A stretch of 64,000 nucleotides of DNA, from assembly GCA_032622095.1 (NCBI GenBank), contig CP136068.1:14427729-14491728 (forward strand). Direction: 5' to 3'. The DNA is from Siphonodentalium dalli (lineage: Eukaryota; Mollusca; Scaphopoda; Gadilida; Siphonodentaliidae). The notes beneath the pieces were generated by a model. That model had not been told where the DNA came from. It saw only the letters and a program-made list of their open reading frames with translations, and ran no database searches. Below, one piece after another: positions 46,525-59,197 of the stretch; the stretch's first letter is position 1; every line of letters starts with the position of its first letter. A program made the position numbers and the translations under genes.

Positions 46525-47670
46525 CTAGGAGATTGCCCGTCAAAATGACGGTATATAAATGTTCTTCGTTACTTTCTGGTCTCCGGTCATGGACACATTA
46601 TCATTTCTATATTAGCAATGGATTGGTCATGCTTCTCTTTCACCGGAGGCGCGTGGGAACACTTTATTGAACTAAAACTGTATTTTGTACCCCACCTACC
46701 CCACATATATGCATGCACATTTGAAACGTAACAAAATCAACATATTACTTTATTACTGTATTTACTAACTGAAACTCCATTTGGGGGCGTTTATTCAGCG
46801 GAGAGGGGCCTGCGGCCCCTTTGTGCGCTATGAGCCTCTGGCTCCGGAACACTTTATTTCACTGAAATGCTGCATTTTATACCACCACCCACATGCATGC
46901 ACATATGGAGTGCAACAAATTCAACTTATATTACTATATATATATTACAGTAACTGAAACAGGGTCCTTTATTCAGCGACGGAGTGGCATGCAGCCCATC
47001 TGTGCGCTTCGGTCACATACATTATGATCTTGAACAGGCTCACTTCGGGAGCTTTTATTCAGCAGCGTATATATTGGGCCACATGCAGGCCCCTGCATTG
47101 CGGCCAATTGCACACTTCGCGGCCATTCATAACAAAAACACAATATATACATTACTTACATTCACATTGAAGTGGCATATTCAAATACCATTTAGCACCC
47201 ATTTCCAACGATAGTATAGAACGTTCGGGTCTGGCTCTACATCCCATAAACTTCCACGACAAAAGCAACATGTATTACTTATATTCACACTCAACCTGAT
47301 CTGACAAATTAATTTATAGCGCCTATTTTCTACAACGCTTTGGTAGAGCGCATGGAAATTTATTCAATACAATAGCAACGCAAGTGTGGGTTTGTGTACG
47401 ACGTCACATGACGTCATTTCGACAAACGGCATAAGAAATAGTGTCTACTTGAGTGCAAATGTGGCGTTTGTGGACCATGCTCGATCTCATGTTTGCTCTG
47501 ACCAATCGGCGTGAAAGTTGGTGAGTCATCTTCTACGACAAAATACTGGCCGTGTTCCAACTTGAAATTTGGGCTACATTGGACGCATGGTTGAAAAGTT
47601 ATAAACGCGCCAAAAGCGTGACCGAGTTATACACACACAGATACACCCTCACACACACAATATAAATATA
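46525..47670 (-). mobile_element. Helitron-like unit 2 (1146 bp)
   Basis: Hairpin loop is shortened (CCCGTCA-AAA-TGACGG). The central GGTACCCACTGG block is missing; the 5' TC end is decayed. Confidence 0.7.
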
Positions 47671-49066
47671 ATAGGGGGTTGCCCGTCACAAAATGACGGG
47701 TATACAAATGTTCTTTGTTACTTTCTAGTGTCCGCGGTCATGAACAAATTCTCATTTCTGTATAAGAAATGGAATGGTCATGCTTCTCTTTTTTGTCACT
47801 GGATGCGCGAGGGAACACTTTATTTCACTAAAACTGTATTTCTACACATACCCACCCCACATATACGCATGCACATATTGAACGAAACAAAATCAGCATA
47901 TTACTTTAAATATTACTACATGCAAATACTAACTGAAACATACTCAATTCGGGAGCGTTTATTCAGCGACGAAGGGGCTTGCGGCACATGTTGATCTTAA
48001 ACGGATCCCCTTGGGAGCCTACATTCAGCATGTAGCCTAAGGATCACAGGCCCATTTGTGGGAACACTTTATTTGAAATAAAACTGTATTCCCCCCCTCT
48101 CCCCAACCCACATATATACATGTATATATGCATGCACATACAGAACGCAACAATCAAGATATTTTACTTTATTACTATATACTAACTGAAACAGGCTCCA
48201 CTCGGGAACCATTTAGCAATGGGGGGGGGGGGACCATTTAGCAATGGAGGGGCCTGCAGCCCCTTTACAAGTGCGCTTCGAGCACATTATATGACCTTAT
48301 ACAGCGCGCGCTTGGCGCACATTTTGATCTTTTAAACATTCTTTCATCAAATTTACACTCAACTGAAACATTAAAAGAGCATTAGCGTGGGCAGTATTGT
48401 TTTCACTGTATTAGTCCCGGCTCGGAAATGTGGTTTTTCTATAACCGAGTTCCGGCGAATCTACTGAACGGAGGTCGGACTGTGTCCATTCGCCATCTTC
48501 CGCACAACTTTCATAACAAAGACAGCATTCTTTACTTATGTTCACACCAAACTGGCAAATTAAAATACCATATTAGCACCCATTCCCAACGATGGTAGAG
48601 CTTTCGAGTCTCGACTCTACACCCACTACATGCACTTTCATGACAAAATCAACATTTGTTACTTCTATTCACACCCAACCTGAACTGACAAATTAATTTA
48701 GCGGCTATCTCCAACAACGCTGTTAGCGCGCATGGAAGTTATTGTCGACAATAGCAAAGCTGATGTGGATTTGCGTGCGACGTCACATGACGTTATTTCG
48801 ACAAACGTCACAAGAAATAGTATCTATACTTGAGTGCAAATACTGCATTTCGGGACCATGTTAGATCTCAGGTTTGCTTTGACCAATCAACTTGACATTT
48901 GGTGAGTCATCTTTTACGACATAGTATAGGCCGTGGTACAAATTTGGGCCACATTGTACGCATGATTGAAAAGTTATAAACGCGCCAAAAGCGTGACCGA
49001 GTTATACACACACAGATACACCCTCACACAGATACACACACACAGACGGCGGGTTATATATATATA
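47671..49066 (-). mobile_element. Helitron-like unit 3 (1396 bp)
   Basis: CTAG has become ATAG but the hairpin is perfect. Contains a G run at 48221-48231 inside a short duplication of 'ggaccatttagcaatg'. Confidence 0.7.
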
Positions 49067-50675
49067 CTTGGGGATTGCCCGTCAAAATGACGGGTATATA
49101 AATGTTCTTCGTTACTTTCTGGTATCCGCGGTCATGGGCACATTATCTTTTCTATATCAACAATGGATTGGTCAAGCTTATGGATTGGTCCTACCCCACA
49201 TACATGGATGCACATTTGGAACGCAACACAATAAACATATTACTTTATTACTGTATTTACTAACTGAAACATACTCCATTTGGGAGCGTTTATTCAGCGA
49301 CGGAGGGGTCTACGGCCCAGTCCGGGAGCACTGAAAACTATTTTGTACCACCATCCACATATATGCATGCACATATGGAATGTAACATAATCAACTTATT
49401 TTACTTTATTACGATCAATATATATATATTACAGTAACTGAAACAGAGCCTTTATTCAGCGACGGAGTGGCCTGCAGCCCCCCACGTGCATGCACATATG
49501 GAATGTAACATAATCAACTTATTTTACTTTATTACTATTATATATATATTACAGTAACTGAAACAGAGCCTTTATTCAGCGACGGGGTGGCTTCGCGCAC
49601 ATGCATTATGATCTTGAACAGGTTCTGGAGCTTTTATTCAGCAGCGTTTTGGGCCACAGGCCATTGTACTGCGGCCCATTTTTCGCAATTCACTCCAATT
49701 TTTATATTGTATAAAACTTTGTGCGCTGTGCGCCTATGGCTCTTGAACATTTTTTTTCACTGACAAACTCTAGTTTCTACTACCACCCACATATATGCAT
49801 GCACATATGGAATGCTACAAAATCAACTATATTACTTTATTACTATTATATATATGACAGTGACTGTAACAGAGACTTTATTCGGCGACGGAGTGGTCTG
49901 CACCCCCCCCCCCCCCCTGTGCGCTTCGCCCACTTGCATTATGATCGTCAACAGGCTCCCTTCGGGAGCTTTTATTCAGCAGCGTTTATAGGCCTAGGGC
50001 CACAGGCCCTTGAACTGCGGCCAATTTGCGCACATTTTTATATTGTATAAAACGTTATTGATCATTTTGCCGTTTTCCGTATATGTACTCCTTCGATTCC
50101 ACACACAATGCACAATTTTCATAACAAAGACACAATCCATTACTTATATTCACACTGAAGTGGCGTATTATAAGACCATTTAGCACTCATTTCGAACGAT
50201 GGTATAGAACGTTCTAGTCTCGACTCTACACCGCATGCACTTCCACGACAAAAGCAACATGCATTAATTATATTCACAATCAACCTGATCTGACAATTAA
50301 AATATAGCGCCTATTTTCAACAACGATTTGGTATTTGGAATTTGGTCAATACAATAGCAACGCAAGTTTGGGTTTGCGTACGACGTCACATGACGTCATT
50401 TCGACAAACGTCATAAGAAATGGTATCTACTTGAGTGCAAATACTGCATTTGGTGACCATGTTAGATCTCATGTTTGCTTTGACCAATCGGCGTGAAATT
50501 TGGTGAGTCACCTTTTACGACAGACTGTAGGTGGTGGTACAAATTTGGGCCACATTGGACGCATGGTTGAAAAGTTATTAACGCGCCAAAAGCGTGACCG
50601 AGTTATACACACACACACACACCCTCAGATACACACACACACACACACACAGACGACGGGTTTTATATATATAGA
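49067..50675 (-). mobile_element. Helitron-like unit 4 (1609 bp)
   Basis: CTAG has become CTTG. Includes a local ~110-bp duplication around 49350-49590 ('acagtaactgaaacagagcctttattcag' shortened) and a C run at 49904. Confidence 0.7.
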
Positions 50676-53389
50676 CTAGGGGGTTGCCCGTCACAAAATG
50701 ACGGGTATATAAATGTGCTTTGTTATTTTCTAGTGTCCGCTTTCATGGACACATGGAATGGTCATGCTTCTCTTTTTTTTGTTACTGGATGCACGTTGGA
50801 ACACTTTATTTAACTAAAATTGTATTTCTACGCACCCAGTCTACATATGCGCATGCACATATTGAACGAAACAAAATCAGTATATTATTTAAATACTACT
50901 ATGCACCGACTGAAACATACTCAATTCAGGAGCCTTCATTCGGGAGCTTGTTGCACATTTTGAACGGACCCACATTGGAACATGTATTCCGCATGCCGCC
51001 TAATTACCACACGCCTGGACTGTGCAGTCCATTTGTATGAACACTTTTCAATAAAATTGTATTTTTTACCCCCACCCTCATCTCCTCAACCCATGTATAT
51101 GCATGCACATATGGAACTCAACAATCAAAAAATTGTACTTTATCTATACTGAAACAGGCTCAATTCGGGAGACTTTATTCAGCGGGGAGGGGTCTACAGC
51201 CCCTTTCTGCGCATCGCGCACATTATATATGATCTTGAACTGCGTGAGCTTCGCGCACATATAGGGAGCTTGCAGCACATTTTAACCCCCTTTGGAACCT
51301 GTATTATGCATGCGGCCTAATGATCACACGCCATGCATTGCGCGGCCCATTTGTATGAAAACTTTATTTCAATAAAACTGTATTTTTGCCCCCAACATCA
51401 TCTCCCCAACCCACGTATATATATGCATGCACATATGGAACGCAACAATCAAGATATTTTACTTTATCTATAGGGCCTACTAACTGAAACAGATTCTATT
51501 CGGAACCTTTATTTAGCGGGGGAGGGGTCTGCAGCCTCGCAGTGAGCTTCGCGCACATTATATGAATTTAAACTGCGTGCGCTTCGCGCACATTGTGATC
51601 TTTTAAACATTTATTCTTTGATCAGATTTGCACTCAACCGAAAGATTAAAAGAACATTAATTAGCGTCGGCAGTATTACTTACACTATAGGCCCTATTAT
51701 TAGGCCTGTCCCGAGAATGTGATTTTTCTAACTGAGTTTGGCGAATATACTGAGTTCACGGTACCCACTGGCGGGAGGTCAGACTGTCCATTCGCCATGC
51801 ATTGCGCGGCCCATTTGTATGAAAACTTTATTTCAATAAAACTGTATTTTTGCCCCCAACATCATCTCCCCAACCCACGTATATATATGCATGCACATAT
51901 GGAACGCAACAATCAAGATATTTTACTTTATCTATAGGGCCTACTAACTGAAACAGACTCTATTCGGAACCTTTATTTAGCGGGGAGGGGTCTGCAGCCT
52001 CGTAGTGAGCTTCGCGCACATTATATGAATTTAAACTGCGTGCGCTTCGCGCACATTGTGATCTTTTAAACATTTATTCTTTTATCAGATTTGCACTCAA
52101 CCGAAAGATTAAAAGAACATTAATTAGCGTCGGCAGTATTACTTATACTATAGGCCCTATTATTAGGCCTGTCCCGAGAATGTGATTTTTCTAACTGAGT
52201 TTGGCGAATATACTGAGTTCACGGTACCCACTGGCGGGAGGTCAGACTGTCCATTCGCCATGCATTGCGCGGCCCATTTGTATGAAAACTTTATTTCAAT
52301 AAAACTGTATTTTTGCCCCCAACATCATCTCCCCAACCCACGTATATATATGCATGCACATATGGAACGCAACAATCAAGATATTTTACTTTATCTATAG
52401 GGCCTACTAACTGAAACAGACTCTATTCGGAACCTTTATTTAGCGGGGAGGGGTCTGCAGCCTCGTAGTGAGCTTCGCGCACATTATATGAATTTAAACT
52501 GCGTGCGCTTCGCGCACATTGTGATCTTTTAAACATTTATTCTTTTATCAGATTTGCACTCAACCGAAAGATTAAAAGAACATTAATTAGCGTCGGCAGT
52601 ATTACTTATACTATAGGCCCTATTATTAGGCCTGTCCCGAGAATGTGATTTTTCTAACTGAGTTTGGCGAATTTACTGAGTTCACGGTACCCACTGGCGG
52701 GAGGTCAGACTGTCCATTCGCCATCTCCCATGTATACTGGTACTCCTTCGATACCACACTCAATGCACAACTTTCGTATCAAATACAGCATTATTTACTT
52801 ATGTTCAAACCCAACTGGCAAATTAAAATAGAATCAAAATACCATATTATAATTAGTACCCATGCCCAACGACGAACGTTCGAGTCTTGACCCCACTACA
52901 TCCACCCATTCCCAACGACGGTAGAACGTTCGAGTCTTGACTACACCCCACTATACATGCACTTCCGCGACAAAATCAACATTCGTTATCTAAATTCACA
53001 ATGTACCTGAACTGACACATACAATTAGCGCTTATTTCCAACAACTCTTTGGTTGAGCGCATGGAAGTTTCGCCTACAATAGCAAAGCAAGTGTTGGTTT
53101 GCGTTCGACGTCAATGACGTCATTTGGACAAACGTCATAAGAAATAGTGTCTACTTCAGTGCAGATACCGCATTTGGGGACCATGTTAGATCTCAGGTTT
53201 GCTTGGACCAATCGGCGTGAAATTTGGTGAGTCACCTTTTATGACACACTATAGGCAGTGGTACAAATTTGGGTCACATTAGACGCATGGTTAAAAAGTT
53301 ATAAACGCGCCAAAAGCGTGACCGAGTTATACACACACAGACAGATACACACACACACACACACAGACGACGGGTTTTATATATATAGA
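50676..53389 (-). mobile_element. Helitron-like unit 5 (2714 bp) with internal triplication
   Basis: Junction with unit 4 is perfect (TATAGA|CTAG). The excess length is explained by three tandem copies of a 463-bp segment; without two of them it is about 1.79 kb. Confidence 0.78.
51331..52720. repeat. Three tandem copies of a 463-bp segment
   Basis: The joint 'cattcgcca|tgcattgcgcgg' recurs at 51795 and 52258; spacings are 464 and 463 bp. The copies are almost identical (one or two differences seen), so the event is young. It produced identical 72-residue open frames at 51719 and 52182 that are not genes. Confidence 0.93.
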
Positions 53390-55136
53390 CTAGGGGGGTG
53401 CCCGTCACAAAATGACGGGTACATAAATTTTCTTTGTTATTTTCGCGTTCATGGCATGGTCATGCTTCTCTTTTTGTTACTGGATGCGCGTTGGAACACT
53501 TTATTTCACTAAAACTTTATTTATACACACCCAGTCCAAATATGCGCATGCACATATTGAACGAAACAAAATCAGTATATTATTTAAATACTATGCACCA
53601 ACTGAAACACACTCAATTCAGGAGCCAACATTCGGGAGCTTGTTGCACATTTTGAACGGACCCCCTTTGGAACCTGTATTCAGCATGCCGTCTAATGATC
53701 ACACACCTGCACTGCGCGGCCCGTTTGTATGAACACTTTATTTCAATAAAACTGTATTTTTACCCACACCCCATCTTCCAACCCATGTAAATGCATGCAC
53801 ATATGGAACGCAACAATCAAAATATTTTACTTTATCTATGCTAACTGAAACAGGCTCAATTCGGAATCTTTATTTAGAAGGGGGCCTACAGCCCCTTTCT
53901 GCACTTCGCGCATATTATATGGTCTTAAACTGCGTGAGCTTCGCGCACATATAGGGAGCTTGCAGCACATTTCAAACGGACCCTGTATTCAACATGCATC
54001 ATATTGATCACACGCCCTGCACTGCGTGGCCCATTTGTATGAACACTTTATTTCAATAAAACTGTATTTTTGCACCCAACATCATCTCCCCAACCCACGT
54101 ATACATATGCATGCACATATATGGAACGCAACAATCAAGATATTTTACTTAATCTATACTAACTGAAACAGGCTCAATTCGGAACCTTTATTTAGCGGGG
54201 GAGGGGCCTGCAGCTCCTTTGTGAGTTTAAATTCATTATATGAATTTAAAACTGCGTGCGCTTCGCGCATTATGATATTTTAAACATTTATTCTTGTATC
54301 AGATTTGCACTCAACCGAAAGATTATAAGAGCATTAATTAGCGTCGGCAGTATTGTTTACACTGTAGGCCCTATTATTAGGCCTGTCCCGGGAATGTGCT
54401 TTTTCCAACAGAGTTCCGCCGAATTTACTGAGTTCACGGTACCCACTGGCGGGAGGTCAAACTGTCCATTCGCCATCTTCCGTGTATACTGGTACTCCTT
54501 CGATACAACACTCAATGCACAACTTTTATATCAAAGACAGCATTATTTACTTATGTTCAAACCCAACTGGCAAATTAAAATACCATATTAGAATTAGCAC
54601 ACATGCCCAACGACGAACGTTCGAGTCTTGACTCTGCACCCCACTACATCCACCCATTCCCAACGACGGTAGAACGTTCGAGTCTTGACTACACCCCACT
54701 CTATATACATGCACTTTCGCGACAAAATCAACATTCGTTATCTAAATTCACAATGTATCTGAACTGACACATCAAGTTAGCGCTTATTTCCAACAACGCT
54801 TTGGTTGAGCGCATGGAAGTTTCGCCTACAATAGCAAAGCAAGTGTTGGTTTGCGTTCGACGTCAATGACGTCATTTGGACAAACGTCATAAGAAATAGT
54901 GTCCACCTTGAGTGCAGATACTGCATTTGGGGACCATGTTAGATCTCAGGTTTTCTCGGACCAATCGGCGTGAAATTTGGTGAGTCACCTTTTATGATAC
55001 ACTATAGGCAGTGGTACAAATTTGGGCCACATTGGACGCATGGTTAAAAAGTTATAAACGCGCCAAAAGCGTGGCCGAGTTATACACAGATACACACACA
55101 CACACACACAGACGACGGGTTTTATATATATATAGA
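53390..55136 (-). mobile_element. Helitron-like unit 6 (1747 bp)
   Basis: Complete order of blocks; junctions on both sides intact (TATAGA|CTAG). Confidence 0.78.
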
Positions 55137-56845
55137 CTAGGGGATTGCCCGTCACAAAATGACGGGTATATAAATGTGCTTTGTTATTTTCTAGTGTCCG
55201 CTTTCGTGGACACATGGAATGGTCATGCTTCTCTTTTTTTTGTTACTGGATGAACGTTGGAACACTTTATTTAACTAAAATTGTATTTCTACGCACACAG
55301 TCTACATATGCGCATGCACATATTGAACGAAACAAAATCAGTATATTATTTAAATACTACTATGCACCGACTGAAACATACTCAATTCAGGAGCCTTCAT
55401 TCGGGAGCTTGTTGCACATTTTGAACGGACCCACTTTGGAACCTGTATTCCGCATGCCGCCTAATTATCACGCGCCTGCACTGTGCGGTCCATTTTTTAC
55501 GCCACCCCATCTCCCCAACCCATGTATATGCATGCACATATGGAACGCAACAATCAAAATATTGTACTTTATCTATACTGAAACAGGCTCAATTCGGGAG
55601 ACTTCATTTAGCGGGGAGGGGTCTACAGTCCCTTTCTGCGCATCGCGCACATTATATGATCTTAAACTGCATAAGCTTCGTGCACATATATATAGGGATC
55701 TTGCAGCACATTTTAAACGGACTCCCTTTGGAAGCTGTATTCAGCATGCAGCCTATAATGATCACACGCCCTGCACTGCGCGCCCATTTGTATGAACACT
55801 TTGTTTCAATAAAACTATATTTCTGCCCCCACCATCATCTACCCAACCCACGTATATGCAGGCACACATGGAACGCAACAATCAATATATTTTCCTTTAT
55901 CTATAGGGCCTACTAACTTAAGCAGGCTCTATTCGGAACCTTTATTTAGCTGGGGGGCTGCAGCCCCTTAGTGAGCTTCGCGCACATTATATGAATTTAA
56001 ACTGCGTGCGCTTCGCGCACATTGTGATCTTTTAAACATTTATTCTTTTATCAGATTTGCACTCAACCGAAAGATTAAAAGAACATTAGTTAGCGTCGGC
56101 AGTATTGTTTACACTGCAGGCCCTGTTATTAGGCCTGTCCCGTGAATGTGATTTTTCTAACTGAGTTTGGCGAGTTCACGGTACCCACTGGCGGGAGGTC
56201 AGACTGTCCATTCGTCATCTTCCGTGTATACCGGTACTCCTTCGATACCACACTCAATGCGCACCTTTCGTATCAAAGACAGCATTATTTACTTATGTTC
56301 AAACCCAACTGGCGAATTAAAATACCATATTAGCACCCATTCCCAACGACGGTAGAACGTTCGAGTCTTGACTACACCCCACTATACAGTATACATGCAC
56401 TTCCGCGACAAAATCAACATTCGTTATCTAAATTCACATTGAACTTGAACTGACATATTAATTTAGCGTTTAATTTCCAACAACGCTTTGGTTGAGCGCA
56501 TGGAAGTTCGCCTACAATAGCAAAGCAAGTGTTGTACTGCGTTCGACGTCAATGACGTCATTTGGACAAACGTCATAAGAAATAGTGTCTACTTGAGTGC
56601 AGATACTGCATTTGGGGACCATGTTAGATCTCAGGTTTGCTTGGACCAATCGGCGTGAAATTTGGCGAGTCACCTTTTATGACACACTGTAGGCCGTGGT
56701 ACAAATTTGGGCCACATTGGACGCATTGTTAAAAAGTTATAAACGCGTCAAAAGCGTGACCGAGTTATACACAGATACACACACACACACACACACACCT
56801 ACACACACACACACACACACAGACGACGGGTTTTATTTATATAGA
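55137..56845 (-). mobile_element. Helitron-like unit 7 (1709 bp)
   Basis: Complete order of blocks; the 5' end carries an enlarged (AC)n tract at 56770-56820. Confidence 0.78.
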
Positions 56846-57466
56846 CTAGGGGGATTGCCCGTCAAAATGACGGGTATATAAATGTTCTTCGTTACTTTCT
56901 GGTCTCCACGGCCATGAACACATCATTTCTATATTAGCAATGGATTGGTCATACTTCTCTTTCACCGGACGCGCGTGTGAACACTTTATTGAACAAAAAC
57001 TGTATTTTTTACCCCCACCCCACCTCGCATATATGCATGCACATTTGGAACGCACTGAGCAAAATCAACATGTTATTTTATTACTGTATTTACTAACAAA
57101 CTAATTTATAGCGCCCAATTTCAACAACGCTTTGGTAGAGCGCATGGACATTTTCGTCAATACAATAGCAACGCAAGTGTGGGGTTGTGTACGACGTCAC
57201 ATGGCGTCATTTCGACTAACGTCATAAGAAATAGTGTCTACTTGGGTGCAAATACTGCATTTGGGGACCATGTTAGATCTCAGGTTTCCTTTGACCAATC
57301 GGCGTGAAATTTTGTGCACCACATTTTACCACACAATATAGGCCGTGGTCCAAACTTGGGCTACATTGCACCCATGGTTGAAAAGTTATAAGCGCGCCAA
57401 AAGCGTGACCGAGTTATACACACACACAGACACACACACACACAGACAACGGGTTTTATATATATA
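56846..57466 (-). mobile_element. Helitron-like unit 8, internally deleted (621 bp)
   Basis: Keeps the 3' hairpin end and first sub-repeat, then jumps near 57105 directly to the 'caacaacgctttggtagagc' block. The central 1.1 kb is absent while both termini remain. Confidence 0.76.
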
Positions 57467-59197
57467 CTAGGGGGTTGCCCGTCACAAAATGACGGGTATA
57501 TAAATGATCTTTGTTATTTTCTAGTGTCCGCGTTCATGGACACATGTAATGGTCATGCTTCTCCTTTTTGTTACTGGATGCGCGTTGGAACACTTTATTT
57601 CACTAAAACTCTATTTCTGCACACCCAGTTCACATATGCGCAACGAAACAAAATCAGTATATTATTTAAATACTATGCACCAACTGAAACATACTCAATT
57701 CAGGAGCCTACATTCGGGAGCTTGCTGCACATTTTGAACGGACCCCCTTTGGAACCTGTATCCAGCATTCCGCCTAATGATCACACGCCTGCACTGCGCG
57801 GCCCGTTTGTATGAACACTTTATTTCAATAAAACTGTATTTTTACCCCCACCCCCATCTCCCCGACCCATGTATATGCATGCACATATGGAACGTAACAA
57901 TCAAAATATTTTACTTTATCTATAATACTAACTGAAACAGGCTCACTTCGGAATCTTTATTTAGAGGGGGGGGGGCCTATGTACAGCCCCTTTCTGCGCT
58001 TCGCGCACATTATATGATCTTAAACTGCGTGAGCTTCGCGCACATATAGGGAGCTTGCAGCACATTTTAAACGGACCCTGTATTCAACATGCAACCTATT
58101 GATCACACGCCCTGCACTGCGTGGCCCATTTGTATGAACACTTTATTTCAATAAAACTGTATTTTTGCCCCCCACCATCATCTCCCCAACCCACGTATAT
58201 GCATGCACATATATGGAACGCAACAATCAAGATATTTTACTTAATCTATACTAACTGAAACAGGCTGAATTCTGAACCTTTATTTAGCGGGGGAGGGGCC
58301 TGCAGCCCCTTTGTGAGCTTCGCGCACATTATATGAATTTAAACTGCGTGCGCTTCGCGCATTGTGATCTTTTAAACATTTATTCTTGTATCAGATTTGC
58401 ACTCAACCGAAAGATTAAAAGAGCATTAATTAGCGTCGGCAGTATTGTTTACACTGTAGGCCCTATTATTATTAGGCCTGTCCCTGAAATGTGCTTTCTC
58501 CAACTGAGTTCCGGCGAATTTACTAAGTTCACGGTACCCACTGGGTACCGCCTACCCACGTGTATACCGGTACTCCTTCGATTCCACACTCAATACACAA
58601 CTTTCGTATCAATGACAGCATTATTTACTTATGTTCAAACCCAACTGGCAAATTAAAATAGCATATTAGCACCCATTCCCAACGACGAACGTTTGAGTCT
58701 TGGATCTGCACACCACTACATCCACCCTTTCCCAACGACGGTAGAACGTTCGAGTCTTGACTCTACACCCCACTATACATGCACTTCCGCGACAAAATCA
58801 ACATTCGTTACCTAAATTCACACTGAACCTGAACTGACACATTAATTTCCAACAACGCTTTGGTAGAGCGCATGGAAATTTCGTCAATACAATAGCAACG
58901 CAAGTTTGGGTTTGCGTACGACGTCACATGACGTCATTTCGACAAACGTCATAAGAAATGGTATCTACTTGAGTGCAAATACTGCATTTGGGGACCATGC
59001 TAGATCTCAGGTTTGCTTTGACCAATCGGCGTGAAATTTGGTGAGTTACCTTTTACGACAGACTGTAGGTCGTGGTACAAAATTGGGCCACATTGGATGC
59101 ATGGTTGAAAAGTTATAAACGCGCCAAAAGCGTGACCGAGTTATACACACACAGACAGATACACACACACACAGACGACGGGTTTTATATATATAGA
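57467..59197 (-). mobile_element. Helitron-like unit 9 (1731 bp)
   Basis: Complete unit. At its 3' side the two bases GA of unit 8's end are missing (TATATA|CTAG). Confidence 0.78.
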
